DNA of 64,000 nt from Planctomycetota bacterium (GCA_016795285.1 JAEUIC010000005.1:62001-126000), one strand, 5' to 3'. Positions 1-9,839 are shown, counted from the first letter of the stretch. Program-made: numbers and translations. The notes: generated by a model not told the origin, from the sequence alone.

Positions 1-855
1 GAGCGCGCGGCCGAGGTCGTCGCGCAGCCGCCCGTCGGCGCGGTCGAGCTGCTGGATCAGCAGCGCGATCGAGCTCGGCTGATGGAACCGGCGCAGCGCC
101 TCGACCGCCTCGACCTGGACGCGCCAGTCGGCATGGCCGAGCGCCATCGCCGCGGCGGGCGTCGCGCCCGCATCGCCGCGCCGGCCGAGCGCGACCAGCG
201 CCGCGATCTTGAGCTCGACCGCCGTCGCCTTGTCGCGCACCAGCTCCATCAGCGGCACCATCACGCGCGGCGAGCGGACCGCGCCGAGCAGCTCGATCAA
301 CAGCAGGTCGGCGACCGCCTCGCGCTCCTCGACCAGCTCCTGCAACAGGAGCCGCGCCAGCTCGTCGGCCGCGTCGTCGAGCAGCAGCGCCACCACTCGG
401 CGGTAGCCGGCGCGCGCCACCTCGCGCAGCCGCTCCTCGACCTGGCGCAGCGCTGCCTGCTCGACCTCGTCGCGCTCGAGCAACGCCAGCCGCTCGTCGA
501 GGCGGCGGCGCACGCTGGTGGCGCTCGGATCGGCGGCAGCCCGCTCGGCCAGCAGCGCCGCCCGCTCGCGCGCGAGGTCGGGCTGCTTCGCGTCGGCGCG
601 GGCGATGCGCCGCTCGGCGCGCAAGGCCGCCTCGTAGAGCAGCAGCCCGGCGCGGCTGTGCGGCGCCGCGACCATCGCCGCCACCGCCTCCTGCGCCGCC
701 TGCACCCGCCCGGCCGCGAGCTGCTCGCGCCAGCGCTGCACGACCGTGGCCGCGAGCGGCGGCTCGTCCGGCGCGAAGGCGAGGAGGAGGCTCGCGAGCG
801 GCGCGATCAGCAGCGCGCGGAGCCGCGCGATCGGCGGTGGCAGCCGGAGGAGCAT
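1..855 (-). CDS. HEAT-repeat exported protein, C-terminal part cut by window edge
   Basis: An open frame of 285 codons begins at ATG 855 and runs off the left edge, so the C-terminal part is missing. The first ~26 residues are hydrophobic (RLRALLIAPLASLLLAF) and look like a signal peptide. The middle is a charged Ala/Arg/Glu helical region. From about residue 140 there are helical pairs of HEAT/ARM character, for example LLIELLGAVRSPRVMVPLM and GHADWRVQVEAVEALRRF. The complete protein at 37252-39198 has the same plan (leader, helices, HEAT) followed by a von Willebrand A domain, so this gene may end likewise; that is inference. It is divergent from folE with 74 bp between starts. The molecular role is unknown. 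Confidence 0.75.
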   Translation of the reverse strand, partial: MLLRLPPPIARLRALLIAPLASLLLAFAPDEPPLAATVVQRWREQLAAGRVQAAQEAVAAMVAAPHSRAGLLLYEAALRAERRIARADAKQPDLARERAALLAERAAADPSATSVRRRLDERLALLERDEVEQAALRQVEERLREVARAGYRRVVALLLDDAADELARLLLQELVEEREAVADLLLIELLGAVRSPRVMVPLMELVRDKATAVELKIAALVALGRRGDAGATPAAAMALGHADWRVQVEAVEALRRFHQPSSIALLIQQLDRADGRLRDDLGRAL

Positions 856-865
856 GGCGGTCAGG

Positions 866-893
866 TTGACAACGCGCGGCGCGGAAGTAAGAA
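866..893 (+). promoter_or_regulatory. Candidate sigma-70 promoter for folE
   Basis: A perfect TTGACA (866-871) is followed after 16 bp by TAAGAA (888-893). This lies 37 bp ahead of the folE ATG, with the ribosome site AGGAG at 915-919. Hexamers are rare in DNA this GC-rich, so the match is notable, but it rests on sequence alone. Confidence 0.4.
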
Positions 894-929
894 GGGTCGC
901 CCCTTTCTCCCGCCAGGAGCGCCGCGACG

Positions 930-1502
930 ATGGTCGACCAGCCGAAGATCGAGGCGGCGGTGCGGATGATACTCGAGGCGATCGGCGAGGATCCGACGCG
1001 CGACGGGCTGAAGGAGACGCCGTCGCGCGTCGCCCGCATGTACGCGGAGCTCTTCTCCGGGCTCGTCGAGGATCCCGCCGTCCACCTGAAGGCGGTCTTC
1101 GACGAGCACCACCACGAGGTGGTGCTGGTGCGCGACATCCCGTTCCACTCGACCTGCGAGCACCACCTCATGCCGTTCACCGGGCGGGCGCACGTCGCCT
1201 ACATCCCGAACGGCAAGGTGATCGGCATCTCGAAGATCGGCCGCATCGTCGACGCCTTCGCCCGCCGCCCGCAAGTGCAGGAGCGCCTCACCAGCCAGGT
1301 CGCCGACTTCCTCGTGAGCGGCCTCTCGGCGAAGGCGGTGGCGGTCGTCATCGAGGCGAGCCACACCTGCATGACCGTCCGCGGGGTGAAGAAGCCCGGG
1401 AGCGCGGTGGTCACCTCGGCGCTGCGCGGGCTCTGCTTGAAGAACCCGGCGACGCGCGAGGAGATCATGAGCCTCATCCACGCCCCGCGCCGCGCGGAGT
1501 AG
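930..1502 (+). CDS. folE: GTP cyclohydrolase I
   Basis: This 190-residue protein converts GTP to 7,8-dihydroneopterin triphosphate, the first step of folate, biopterin and 7-deazapurine (queuosine) synthesis in the cytosol. The zinc and active-site pattern is intact: Cys76 and His79 in [10 protein letters not shown], and Cys147 in HTCMTVRG, the same spacing as Cys110, His113 and Cys181 of the E. coli enzyme. [19 protein letters not shown] is the usual family core. It is shorter at the N-terminus than E. coli FolE, as in many bacteria. AGGAG lies 10 nt upstream of the ATG. queD follows 11 bp downstream, so the pair probably feeds preQ0 synthesis, although folate use is equally possible. Confidence 0.96.
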   Translation: MVDQPKIEAAVRMILEAIGEDPTRDGLKETPSRVARMYAELFSGLVEDPAVHLKAVFDEHHHEVVLVRDIPFHSTCEHHLMPFTGRAHVAYIPNGKVIGISKIGRIVDAFARRPQVQERLTSQVADFLVSGLSAKAVAVVIEASHTCMTVRGVKKPGSAVVTSALRGLCLKNPATREEIMSLIHAPRRAE

Positions 1503-1513
1503 GATCTCGCCCG

Positions 1514-1867
1514 ATGCTGGTCACCAAAGAGTTCACCTTCGACTCCGCCCACAACCTGCCGAACTACCACGGCAAGTGCGAGCGGCTGCACGGCCACACC
1601 TACCGCCTGCAGGTGACCATCTCGGCGCCGGTCGATCCGGCGTCCGGCATGGCGCTCGACTTCGCGATCCTCGGCGACATCGTCAAGCGCGAGGTCGTGA
1701 CGCCGCTCGACCATCGCTACCTGAACGAGATCATCCCGATCTCCTCGGCCGAGAACGTCGCGCTCTGGATCTGGGCGAAACTGAAGGACCAGCTGCCGCG
1801 CGCGAAGCTGACCGAGATCAAGCTCTGGGAGACGCCCACCTCGTCCGTGACGTTGCGCGACGAGTGA
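1514..1867 (+). CDS. queD: 6-carboxytetrahydropterin synthase (QueD) / PTPS family
   Basis: This 117-residue protein has the usual QueD length. It converts the FolE product to 6-carboxy-5,6,7,8-tetrahydropterin on the route to preQ0 and queuosine. Zinc ligands are His13 (DSAHNL), His26 and His28. The CxxxHGH signature (Cys22 to His28, CERLHGH) is the form typical of QueD rather than the folate-salvage PTPS-III form. Asp66-His67 (LDHRYLN) and Glu106 complete the catalytic set. It sits 11 bp after folE and 10 bp before the btuF-type gene, so all may share one transcript. queA at 57676 performs a late step of the same pathway; queE, queC, queF and tgt are not in the window. Confidence 0.93.
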   Translation: MLVTKEFTFDSAHNLPNYHGKCERLHGHTYRLQVTISAPVDPASGMALDFAILGDIVKREVVTPLDHRYLNEIIPISSAENVALWIWAKLKDQLPRAKLTEIKLWETPTSSVTLRDE

Positions 1868-1877
1868 GCGGACGGTC

Positions 1878-2783
1878 GTGAGCGACGTGAGCGAGCCGTC
1901 GCGCCGCGCCATCGTCGGTCGCTCCGCCGCGTGGCGGGCGCTCGCCTGCGCGCCATTCGTCGCGCTGCTCGTCGCGCTGTGCGTCGCGCTCCTCCCCGCC
2001 TGCGATCGACGCGCGGCGCGGCCGTCGGGCAGCGTGCCGCAGCGGATCGTCTCGCTGGCGCCGAGCTGCACCGAGACGCTGATCGCGCTCGGCGCGGCGG
2101 CGCGGCTGGTCGGCATCAGCGACTACTGCCCGGAGCTGCCGGCCGGTGGCACCGCGGTGCGCGTCGGCGGCCTCGAGAACTTGAACGTCGAGGCGCTGGT
2201 CGGGCTCGCCCCCGATCTCGTGCTGACCGTGCAGGCCTCCGACGACCGCGGTCTCGCGGCGCTCGCGCGCCTCGGCGTCGCCGTGCGCGGCAGCAATCCG
2301 CAGTCGATCGCGGCGATGGTGGCCGAGGTCGAGGCGCTCGCCGAGCTGGTGGGCGCGGCGGAGCGCGGGCGCGAACTCGCCGCGTCGTTGCGCGCCCGCC
2401 TGGAGGTCGTCGCGAAGGAGGTCGCGGCCCGCCCGGCGCGTCCGCGCGTCTACGTCGAGGTCGACGAAGGGTGCTGGACGATCGGTCGCGCGAGCTTCGT
2501 CCACGAAGCGCTCGTTTGGGCGGGCGGCGACAACCTGTTCGCCGACGTGGCGCAGAGCTACTTCCAGGCGAGCCAGGAGGAGCTGATCGGGCGGGCGCCC
2601 GACGTCGTCGTGCTGCTCCACCCGATCGGCCGCCCGCTGGCGGAGCGGCCCGAGATCGCGGCGCTGGCCGCCTTCCGCGCGGGCCGGGTGGTCGCCGACC
2701 TCGATCGCGATGCGCTGCTGCGCTCGAGCCCGCGGCTGGTCGACGGCATCGAGGCGCTCGCGCGCCGACTGGCGGCGCCGTGA
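1878..2783 (+). CDS. btuF: ABC transporter substrate-binding lipoprotein, BtuF-like
   Basis: This 301-residue protein starts at GTG 1878. A basic N-terminus and hydrophobic stretch end in a lipobox (LLPAC, Cys at about residue 42), so it is a lipoprotein. The family signature RIVSLAPSCTETLIALG followed by LVGISDYCPELP is that of the periplasmic-binding PF01497 group and is closest in feel to BtuF (cobalamin). Siderophore or haem ligands cannot be excluded, because no cobalamin riboswitch or TonB receptor is nearby. It overlaps the permease by 4 nt (GTGA), and the ATPase follows, giving a complete importer in the order binding protein, permease, ATPase. Confidence 0.85.
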   Translation: MSDVSEPSRRAIVGRSAAWRALACAPFVALLVALCVALLPACDRRAARPSGSVPQRIVSLAPSCTETLIALGAAARLVGISDYCPELPAGGTAVRVGGLENLNVEALVGLAPDLVLTVQASDDRGLAALARLGVAVRGSNPQSIAAMVAEVEALAELVGAAERGRELAASLRARLEVVAKEVAARPARPRVYVEVDEGCWTIGRASFVHEALVWAGGDNLFADVAQSYFQASQEELIGRAPDVVVLLHPIGRPLAERPEIAALAAFRAGRVVADLDRDALLRSSPRLVDGIEALARRLAAP

Positions 2784-3772
2784 AGCGCAGCCCGCCGCGC
2801 ACCTTGCTGCTGCTGCTGTTGGCGCTGCTCGCTGCCGCCGCGTTGGCGCTCGTGGTCGGGCCGCAAGGGTGGCCGAGCGAGCCGATCCTGCTCCTGCGCC
2901 TCGCGCGCGTCGAGCTGGCGATCATCGTCGGCGCCGGGCTCGCCTGCACCGGCACCGTGCTGCAGGCGCTGTCGGGCAACCCGCTCGCCGACCCGTTCGT
3001 GATCGGCGCGTCGAGCGGCGCCGCGGTCGGCGTGGTGATCGCGCGCTGGTGCGGCATCGAGCTCACCTCGCGCTGGCTGCCGCTCTTCACCGTGGTCGGC
3101 GCCTACGCCGCGATCGTGCTGGTGCTGCGCATCGCGCGCGCGGGCGGCCGGACGCCGGTGCAGACGCTGCTGCTGGCCGGCGTGACGGTCAGCACGCTCG
3201 GCACCGCGATCGTGCTGCTCTACTACAACTTCGAGACCGGCACCGGCGACGCCGGGCGCACCATGCTCTTCCTGATGGGCAACCTGAGCGAGAGCAAGCC
3301 GGAGCTGATCGGGCTGGCGGGCGGCGCGGTCGCGCTCGGCATCGTGGCGGCGCTCCTCTCGGCGCGCGCGCTCGACGCCTTCGCGGCGGGCGAGGCGACC
3401 GCGCGCCACCTCGGCGTCGACGTCGAGCGCTGCAAGGTCGGCTTCTGCCTGCTCGCGGCAGCGCTGGTCGGCGTCGTGGTCGCGGTGGCCGGGATGATCG
3501 GCTTCGTCGGGCTGATCGTGCCGCACGCCGCGCGCGCGCTGGTCGGCCACTCGCACCGCCGGCTGATCGCCGCGGCGGCGCTGGGCGGCGCGACCTTCCT
3601 GCTGCTCGCCGACCTCGCGGCACGCACCGTCGCGATCCCGCGCGAGCTCTCGGTCGGCGCCATCACGGCGCTCTGCGGCGGACCGTTCTTCCTGCTGCTC
3701 CTGCGCCGCCGCGTGCGCGAACGCGATGCGCTGTCGCGCGAGCTCGACCCGCGCGACGAGGCGCCGCGATGA
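2780..3772 (+). CDS. btuC: FecCD/BtuC-family ABC permease
   Basis: This 330-residue integral membrane protein belongs to the vitamin B12/iron-siderophore permease family. The start is GTG 2780, overlapping the upstream stop by 4 nt (GTGA). Family landmarks are the early motif LACTGTVLQALSGNPLADP followed by GASSGAA, and the late coupling region GMIGFVGLIVPHAARALVGHSHR. About ten hydrophobic segments are evident, as expected. It forms the membrane pore with the adjacent ATPase and receives ligand from the preceding lipoprotein. The substrate, cobalamin or iron chelate, is not fixed by sequence alone. Confidence 0.92.
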   Translation: MKRSPPRTLLLLLLALLAAAALALVVGPQGWPSEPILLLRLARVELAIIVGAGLACTGTVLQALSGNPLADPFVIGASSGAAVGVVIARWCGIELTSRWLPLFTVVGAYAAIVLVLRIARAGGRTPVQTLLLAGVTVSTLGTAIVLLYYNFETGTGDAGRTMLFLMGNLSESKPELIGLAGGAVALGIVAALLSARALDAFAAGEATARHLGVDVERCKVGFCLLAAALVGVVVAVAGMIGFVGLIVPHAARALVGHSHRRLIAAAALGGATFLLLADLAARTVAIPRELSVGAITALCGGPFFLLLLRRRVRERDALSRELDPRDEAPR

Positions 3773-3782
3773 GGGCGCCGCG

Positions 3783-4574
3783 ATGAACGCGCCGCTCCTC
3801 TCGTTCGACCACGCCACCATCGGCCGCGGCGGCTGCGAGCTGCTGCGCGAGGTGTCGTTCACCGTCGCGCGCGGCGAGCTGGTCGCGATCCTCGGCCTGA
3901 ACGGCGTCGGCAAGAGCACGCTGCTGGCGGCGGCGCTCGGCGACGAGCCGCTGCTGGCCGGCACGGTCGCGCTGTGCGGCCACGCGCCCGCAACTCTGCG
4001 CGCGCGCGAACGAGCGCGGCTGGTCGCGGTGCTGCCCGAAGCGGAGCCGCTCCCCGACGACGTGCCGGTGCGCGACGTGATCGAGCTCGGCCGCTACGCG
4101 CACGTCGGGCTGCTCGGACGGCTCGGGACGGCCGATGCGGCGGCGGTGGAGCGCGCGATCGAGTGGACGCGCAGCGCGCCGCTGCTGACGCGCGGCATCA
4201 ACGAGCTCTCGGCCGGCGAGCGGCAGCGCGTCCTGCTGGCGCGCGCGCTGGCGCAGGAGCCGCAGCTGGTGCTGCTCGACGAGCCGACCGCGCACCTCGA
4301 CCCGGGCCGCTCGCAGCAGGTGATGCAGACGCTGCGCGAGCGGGTCGACGACGGGACGCTCGGCGTGCTGGCCGTGCTCCACGAGCCGAACCTCGCCGGC
4401 CACTACGCCGACCGCATCGTGCTGCTCGAGCGCGGCGGCGTGCTGGCGCAGGGAGCGCCGCGCGACGTCTTGCGCCCCGAGCTGCTGGCGCGGGCCTACG
4501 ACGTGCCGTTCCGCAGCCTCGCCGATCCCGACGGCGGCGCGCCATGGGTCTTCGCGACGGGCGGCCGCCACTGA
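3783..4574 (+). CDS. btuD: ABC transporter ATP-binding protein, BtuD/FecE-like
   Basis: A 263-residue ATPase. Walker A is GLNGVGKST (38-46), the signature is LSAGE (142-146), Walker B is LVLLDEPT (162-169), and the switch His is His200 in LHEPN. The start at ATG 3783 was chosen because it follows the permease stop by 10 bp and begins the conserved first strand; an upstream in-frame extension would lie inside the permease. It closes a three-gene importer operon. About 390 bp without a gene follow before nuoA. Confidence 0.93.
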   Translation: MNAPLLSFDHATIGRGGCELLREVSFTVARGELVAILGLNGVGKSTLLAAALGDEPLLAGTVALCGHAPATLRARERARLVAVLPEAEPLPDDVPVRDVIELGRYAHVGLLGRLGTADAAAVERAIEWTRSAPLLTRGINELSAGERQRVLLARALAQEPQLVLLDEPTAHLDPGRSQQVMQTLRERVDDGTLGVLAVLHEPNLAGHYADRIVLLERGGVLAQGAPRDVLRPELLARAYDVPFRSLADPDGGAPWVFATGGRH

Positions 4575-4966
4575 GGGCAGCGTCGGGCGGCGCGTCGCCC
4601 GCCGTACCGCGCGATCGTGGTCAATCGGTACGCAAGCTCTGGAGAACCGCGCAGCCGTCAGCGAGGCGTTGTTTCGCTCGCCGCGCGGCGTATCGTCCTC
4701 GCCCTCGTTCGTTGCGCCGGAAGGGCGTCCGGCAGCGCGAGGAATCTTCGGGGGCGGCGCCGGAAAAACCCGCGGCGACCGTCCTCGTCGCCTTCCCCGC
4801 GGCGCGCTCTCCCCCGAGAGGGGGCGACGGCGTCGCTTGGCGCTGCGCTCGCTCGAGTCGGAGAGAGCTTTGCGTCGGGCGACCGGTTCGCTGGACCGGT
4901 GCGCGCGCCGCCGCGCCCGCTCCCGCCGCTTCCGGACGTGGCGATCGCCCCGAGGATCCTCGCCGC
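4575..4966. other. Intergenic region between the importer and the nuo operon
   Basis: No convincing gene lies in these 392 bp; the short open frames present have only background GC-biased composition. Visible elements are a CGGGCG/CGCCCG hairpin just after btuD (about 4587-4603, no T-run) and two ACCGGT palindromes (4882-4887, 4895-4900) that can pair. A weak promoter candidate, TTGTTT (4669-4674), 16 bp, TATCGT (4691-4696), could drive nuo. It would give a leader of about 270 nt. Confidence 0.4.
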
Positions 4967-5515
4967 ATGAGCCTGATCGAGCACTACCAGGCGGTCCTGA
5001 TCTTCCTGCTGATCGGCTTGGCGATGGTCGTCTCGCCGATGGTCATGCTCGCCCTGATTCGGCCGAAGAAGCCGTCGGTCGCCAAGGCGACCCCCTACGA
5101 GTGCGGCATGGATCCGGTCGGCGATGCGCAGGTCTGCTTCGACCTGCGCTTCTACACCGACGCGCTGATCTTCGTGATCTTCGATGTCGAAGCGGTCTTC
5201 ATGTTCCCGTGGGCGAAGGTCTACCGGTCGTTCGCGGCCGAAGGGAACAGCGGCTTCGCGCTGACCGAAGGGCTCGTCTTCGTCGGCATCCTCGCGCTCG
5301 GCCTGATCTACGTCTGGGCGAAGGGCGACATCGACTGGGTGAAGACGCTGAGCGAGGGGCGCGGCGTCGTGCGGCGCGAAGGTCTCGTCCCGACGCTGCC
5401 GGCGCAGGTGCCCGATGCCCCGGAACCGGAGCCCGAGCTCGAGCCGGTGGTCGTGGCGGCGCCGGCCGCGGCGCATTCCTCCGAGCACGCCGCTGGGGCC
5501 CACGCCCACCACTGA
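4967..5515 (+). CDS. nuoA: NADH-quinone oxidoreductase subunit A
   Basis: This 182-residue membrane subunit of complex I starts at ATG 4967. The core is canonical: an N-terminal TM helix, YECGMDP, then [23 protein letters not shown] and a further TM helix. It packs beside NuoH at the quinone-site loop region. The protein is longer than the usual 120-147 residues because of a charged, Ala/Pro/Glu- and His-rich tail after about residue 130 (ending [11 protein letters not shown]), which is not part of the family core. First gene of the operon; nuoB starts 66 bp later. Confidence 0.95.
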   Translation: MSLIEHYQAVLIFLLIGLAMVVSPMVMLALIRPKKPSVAKATPYECGMDPVGDAQVCFDLRFYTDALIFVIFDVEAVFMFPWAKVYRSFAAEGNSGFALTEGLVFVGILALGLIYVWAKGDIDWVKTLSEGRGVVRREGLVPTLPAQVPDAPEPEPELEPVVVAAPAAAHSSEHAAGAHAHH

Positions 5516-5581
5516 GCGACTCGAGACCGAGCCACGCAGGACCGCGACACGCCGCCGGATCGTCTTGCAGCGGAGCAGCGC

Positions 5582-6208
5582 ATGGGACTCTTCGAACGCA
5601 GCCTTCCCGACGTCTACCTGACGCGATTGGCCGACCTCGCCGTCAACTGGGGTCGCTCGTCGTCGATCTGGCCGATGACGTTCGGCATCGCCTGCTGCGC
5701 GATCGAGATGATGGCCGTCGGCGCGGCCACGTTCGACATGGACCGCTTCGGCGCCGGCGCCTTCCGCGCGACGCCGCGGCAGGCCGACCTGATGATCGTC
5801 GCCGGCACCGTGAACGCGAAGATGGCGCACGTCGTGAAGCGCCTCTACGACCAGATGCCGGAACCGAAGTACGTGATGGCGATGGGCGCCTGCACCGTCG
5901 GCGGCGGCCCCTACTGGAAGCACGGCTACAACGTCGTGAAGGGGATCGACCGCTTCGTGCCGGTCGACGTCCACGTGCCGGGCTGCCCGCCGCGCCCCGA
6001 AGCGATCATCGAAGGCGTCCGCTTCCTGCAGCGGAAGATCATGGCGAAGCGCGTGCTGGCCGACGGCGCACCGCAGAAGCCCGACTTCACCGGCATCTCG
6101 ATCTCGCCCGGCACGGTCGGGATCCTCGATCCGACCATCAAGGTGACCAGCACCACGGCCGGTCCGGCTGCCGCCTCGGCAGCGCCCCTCGCGGGAGCCA
6201 AGGCGTGA
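5582..6208 (+). CDS. nuoB: NADH-quinone oxidoreductase subunit B (cluster N2)
   Basis: A 208-residue peripheral subunit carrying the terminal 4Fe-4S cluster N2. The ligands are all present: the adjacent pair Cys38-Cys39 ([10 protein letters not shown]), Cys104 ([12 protein letters not shown]) and Cys135 ([10 protein letters not shown]). About 40 C-terminal residues after the conserved LQRKI are Thr/Ala-rich and variable. The stop overlaps the GTG start of nuoC by 4 nt, indicating translational coupling. Confidence 0.97.
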   Translation: MGLFERSLPDVYLTRLADLAVNWGRSSSIWPMTFGIACCAIEMMAVGAATFDMDRFGAGAFRATPRQADLMIVAGTVNAKMAHVVKRLYDQMPEPKYVMAMGACTVGGGPYWKHGYNVVKGIDRFVPVDVHVPGCPPRPEAIIEGVRFLQRKIMAKRVLADGAPQKPDFTGISISPGTVGILDPTIKVTSTTAGPAAASAAPLAGAKA

Positions 6209-6735
6209 CGGTCGCCGAAGCGTTCGAGCAGCTGAAGAAGGATGGCCAAGCGGCCGGCGTCGAGCTCTTCCCCGGGCCGAAGGACGCGGCGCTGGTGGTG
6301 ACGCGCGAGCGGGTGAAGGCGGTGCTCCGCCACCTGCGCGACGCGCGCCCGTTCGCCTGCGACCTGCTGGTGCTGGTGACCGGCACCCACATGACCGAGA
6401 AGAAGGACGCGAAGGGCGTCCTCGTGCGCGAAGCGGGCTTCGAGGTGATCTGGCACCTCCGCTCGGTGCAGCACCGCTCCATCCTCGCGGTGAAGTGCAA
6501 GCTGCCGACCGCCGACCCGACGGTCGACTCGGTCGCCGACCTCTGGCCCGCCGCCAACTGGCACGAGCGCGAGACGTGGGACCTGGTCGGCATCCGCTTC
6601 ACCGGCCATCCCGATCTGCGCCGCATCCTCCTGCCCGAAGGGTGGGAAGGACATCCGCTGCGCAAGGACTACGCCTATCCCAAGGAGTTCCACGGGATCA
6701 ACCTGGAGGTCGACGCTCCATGGCCGACGCCATGA
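6205..6735 (+). CDS. nuoC: NADH-quinone oxidoreductase subunit C
   Basis: A 176-residue peripheral-arm subunit (30-kDa family). GTG 6205 overlaps the nuoB stop by 4 nt. The diagnostic C-terminal block [20 protein letters not shown] is followed by [16 protein letters not shown]. NuoC and NuoD are separate genes here, not fused as in E. coli. The gene overlaps nuoD by 16 nt in another frame. Confidence 0.96.
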   Translation: MTVAEAFEQLKKDGQAAGVELFPGPKDAALVVTRERVKAVLRHLRDARPFACDLLVLVTGTHMTEKKDAKGVLVREAGFEVIWHLRSVQHRSILAVKCKLPTADPTVDSVADLWPAANWHERETWDLVGIRFTGHPDLRRILLPEGWEGHPLRKDYAYPKEFHGINLEVDAPWPTP

Positions 6736-7943
6736 CCACCTCGGGCGCCGCGGCGCCGACCCAGCCTGCGAAGACCTTCGCCCTCCCCGGCGATCCGCTC
6801 CGGCCGCCCGACACCTTCGTCGACGTGCGGACGCAGGAGCTGCAGATCAACATGGGGCCGCAGCACCCCTCGACGCACGGCGTGCTGCGCCTCGCGATCT
6901 GGGTCGACGGCGAGATCGTCACGCGCGCCGACCCGGACATCGGCTACCTCCATCGCTGCGCCGAGAAGATCGGCGAGTCGGTGTCGTGCATCCAGTACGT
7001 GCCGTACACCGATCGCTACGACTACCTCGCGGCGATGAACAACAACCTCGGCTACTGCCTCGCGGTCGAGAAGGTCGCCGAGGTCGAGGTCCCCGAGCGC
7101 GCCCAGTACATCCGCACCATCGCGGTCGAGCTGAACCGCATCGCCTCCCACCTCGTGGCGATCGGCACCTACGGGCTCGACCTCGGCGCGTTCACGCCGT
7201 TCTTCTACGCCTTCCGCGAGCGCGAGGAGATCCTGCGGCTGCTCGAGTGGATCTGCGGCGCGCGCCTCACCTACAACTTCATCCGCATCGGCGGCGTGAT
7301 GCGCGACACGCCGGCCGGCTGGGTCGAGGACATCCGCAAGTTCCTCGACCTCTTCGAGACTCGCCTCGACGAGTTCAACGACCTCCTCACCCACAACCAC
7401 ATCTTCGTGGCGCGCACCGCCAACGTCGGCGTGCTGTCGATCGAGGAGGCCGTCCGCTACGGCCTCACCGGCCCGAACCTGCGCGGCTCGGGGCTGCGCT
7501 ACGACCTGCGCCGCGAGCAGCCCTACCTGCTCTACGACCGCTTCCAGTTCGACATCCCCGTCGGCACCGGCATCAAGGGGCAGGTCGGCGACTGCTGGGA
7601 TCGCTACTGGGTCCGCCTGCTCGAGATGCGCGAGAGCGTGCGCATCGTCCGGCAGGCGCTCGACCAGCTGCCGACCGGCGGCGAGATCATGGCGAAGAAC
7701 GTGCGCCACCTCGCCTTCAAGAGCAAGGCGGGCGAGGGCTACCTCGGCATCGAGAACCCGCGCGGCGAGCTCGGCTACTACCTGATCTCCGACGGCGGCG
7801 CGAACAGCTACCGCAGCCGCATCCGCGCGCCGAGCTTCTGCAACCTGTCGATCCTCGAGTCGATGCTGCCCGGGACGATGCTCGCCGACGCCGTCGCGAT
7901 CATCGGCTCGATCGACATCGTGCTCGGCGAAGTCGACCGCTAG
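6720..7943 (+). CDS. nuoD: NADH-quinone oxidoreductase subunit D
   Basis: A 407-residue 49-kDa-type subunit forming the quinone-binding cavity with NuoB and NuoH. The diagnostic N-terminal block [15 protein letters not shown] is present, and the protein ends at the canonical LGEVDR. The ATG at 6720 lies inside the end of nuoC. In many genomes nuoE, nuoF and nuoG follow, but here the next gene, 36 bp on, is nuoH. Confidence 0.97.
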   Translation: MADAMTTSGAAAPTQPAKTFALPGDPLRPPDTFVDVRTQELQINMGPQHPSTHGVLRLAIWVDGEIVTRADPDIGYLHRCAEKIGESVSCIQYVPYTDRYDYLAAMNNNLGYCLAVEKVAEVEVPERAQYIRTIAVELNRIASHLVAIGTYGLDLGAFTPFFYAFREREEILRLLEWICGARLTYNFIRIGGVMRDTPAGWVEDIRKFLDLFETRLDEFNDLLTHNHIFVARTANVGVLSIEEAVRYGLTGPNLRGSGLRYDLRREQPYLLYDRFQFDIPVGTGIKGQVGDCWDRYWVRLLEMRESVRIVRQALDQLPTGGEIMAKNVRHLAFKSKAGEGYLGIENPRGELGYYLISDGGANSYRSRIRAPSFCNLSILESMLPGTMLADAVAIIGSIDIVLGEVDR

Positions 7944-7979
7944 TTCGCCAGGCCGCTAGAGCGAAGGGGAGAGCGAAGA

Positions 7980-9104
7980 GTGGACTCCTTGGTGCCGTTC
8001 CTGGAAGGGGCGTGGGGCTGGGCGACCAGCTCCGCCTTCACCTTCTCGATGATCCTCTCCGTGCTGGGCGTGGTCGCCTTCATCTCGGTGTGGGCGATGT
8101 TCGCCGTCTGGCTCGAGCGCAAGGCGTCGGCCGACTTCCAGGTCCGCCTCGGCCCGAACCGCGTCGGCGGCCGCTTCGGCTTGCTGCAGACGCTCGCCGA
8201 CGGCCTGAAGCTGGCGTTCAAGGAAGACCTGATCCCGCGCGACTCCGACAAGTTCCTTTTCGCGGTCGCGCCGGCCGTCGCCTTCTGCGGCGCGTTCGCG
8301 GCGTTCGCGGCGCTCCCCTTCACGCCGGCGATCACCGCGCTCGACATCAACCTCGGCGTCTTCTTCATCGTCGCGGTCACCGCCATCGGCGTGATCGGCG
8401 TGCTGATGGCCGGCTGGTCGTCGAACAACAAGTGGTCGCTCTACGGCGCCATGCGCGAGGCGGCGCAGCTGATCTCCTACGAGATCCCGAGCGCGCTCGC
8501 CCTGATGGTGCCGGTGCTGGTGACCGGCAGCCTGAACCTGAAGGAGATCGTCGGCTTCCAGTGCCTGCCGAGCGACGGCGTGCTCGACAAGGAGGGGCTG
8601 GTCTACCTCTCCGACCACGGCTGGCTCGCGTTCTACAGCCCGTGGACCTTCGTCGCGTTCATCGTCTACTACATCGCGTCGCTCGCCGAGTGCAAGCGCG
8701 CGCCGTTCGACCTGCCCGAAGCGGAGTCGGAGCTCGTCTCCGGCTTCCACACCGAGTACTCGGGCATGCGCTTCTCGTTCTTCTTCCTCGAAGAGTACGG
8801 GATGATGTTCGTCGTCTCGGCGGTCGCCGCGCTGGTCTTCCTCGGCGGCTGGCAGCCGCTGCCGTTCATCAGCCTCAACATGGGCGGCTTCCTCGGGAAC
8901 CTGTTCTTCCTCGGCGTGTTCCTCGCGAAGTCGGTCTTCCTGCTGTGGGTGCAGATCTGGCTGCGCTGGACGCTGCCGCGCATGCGCGTCGATCAGGTGA
9001 TGGTGATGGGCTACAAGTACCTGATCCCGATCTCGCTCTTCGCGCTGCTGATGATGGCCGTCTACGAGCACTGGGGGGTGCGCTACCTCCCGGGACTGTT
9101 CTGA
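7980..9104 (+). CDS. nuoH: NADH-quinone oxidoreductase subunit H
   Basis: A 374-residue membrane subunit starting at GTG 7980, linking the peripheral arm to the proton-pumping arm and forming most of the quinone tunnel. Landmarks are LERKASADFQVRLGPNRVGG, the acidic loop AMREAAQLISYEIP and RAPFDLPEAESELVSGFHTE. About eight TM helices are evident. It directly follows nuoD, so the NADH-input module genes are skipped. Confidence 0.97.
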   Translation: MDSLVPFLEGAWGWATSSAFTFSMILSVLGVVAFISVWAMFAVWLERKASADFQVRLGPNRVGGRFGLLQTLADGLKLAFKEDLIPRDSDKFLFAVAPAVAFCGAFAAFAALPFTPAITALDINLGVFFIVAVTAIGVIGVLMAGWSSNNKWSLYGAMREAAQLISYEIPSALALMVPVLVTGSLNLKEIVGFQCLPSDGVLDKEGLVYLSDHGWLAFYSPWTFVAFIVYYIASLAECKRAPFDLPEAESELVSGFHTEYSGMRFSFFFLEEYGMMFVVSAVAALVFLGGWQPLPFISLNMGGFLGNLFFLGVFLAKSVFLLWVQIWLRWTLPRMRVDQVMVMGYKYLIPISLFALLMMAVYEHWGVRYLPGLF

Positions 9105-9149
9105 GAGGCCGGACGTGAGACGACACGGCCACGCGCCGGGAGCGATGCG

Positions 9150-9839
9150 ATGCTGAGCTACGTCAAGAACATCGTCGACACGGTGAAGACCACCGTGAAG
9201 GGCATGCAGGTGACGCTGCGCAACCTGCGGCGTCCCGAGATCACCGTCTGCTACCCCGAGCAGCTGCTGCCGCTGCCGAAGGGCTACCGCGGCATCCACA
9301 CGCTCGACCAGGAAGCGTGCATCTACTGCTTCCAGTGCGCCAAGATCTGCCCGGTCGAATGCATCGAGATGAAGGCCGACCGCGTCGAGAAGAAGTTCCT
9401 CGCGTGGGAGCAGTTCTCGATCGACTACAACAAGTGCATCTTCTGCAACCTCTGCACCGAGGTCTGCCCGAAGGACTGCATCCACATGGATCGCCGGGAC
9501 GGCTCGGCGAAGTTCGCGCTGGTCACCGACGATCGCTCGACGCTGAACCTCGACATCCTCACCTACGTCGGCCTCTCCGAGAACGACGACGCCAACGTGA
9601 AGAAGATCGTCGCCGACCGCGCGGCCGGCATCACGACGCCGCCCGCCGCTCCGGCCGCGGCGAAGCCGGCAGCGCCGGGAGCAGCGCCGGCGGCTGCACC
9701 GGCTGCCGCGGCGAAGCCGGCGGTCGCGCCTGCCGCCCCGCCCGCGGCGAGCGCGCCGGCGACGCCGCCTGCCGCCGCAGTGCCTCCGAAGCCTCCGGCC
9801 CCGCCCGCGCCGCCGACCCCACCCCCCACCGTCGTCTGA
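9150..9839 (+). CDS. nuoI: NADH-quinone oxidoreductase subunit I (2x[4Fe-4S])
   Basis: A 229-residue ferredoxin-like subunit. Two complete cluster motifs carry N6a and N6b: Cys57, 60, 63, 67 (CIYCFQCAKICP) and Cys96, 99, 102, 106 (CIFCNLCTEVCP). The last ~70 residues are almost pure Ala/Pro with a few Lys, absent from typical NuoI (about 160-180 residues) and probably a disordered extension. A 151-bp gap follows before nuoJ, the largest inside the operon; it contains a short direct repeat TGACGTTCC near 9921-9937 but no recognisable gene. Confidence 0.96.
   Translation: MLSYVKNIVDTVKTTVKGMQVTLRNLRRPEITVCYPEQLLPLPKGYRGIHTLDQEACIYCFQCAKICPVECIEMKADRVEKKFLAWEQFSIDYNKCIFCNLCTEVCPKDCIHMDRRDGSAKFALVTDDRSTLNLDILTYVGLSENDDANVKKIVADRAAGITTPPAAPAAAKPAAPGAAPAAAPAAAAKPAVAPAAPPAASAPATPPAAAVPPKPPAPPAPPTPPPTVV

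Noticed and set aside
4575..4966. Open frames of about 115 codons in the gap before nuoA
   Set aside because: Found on both strands with background composition and no similarity to known proteins that I can recognise.
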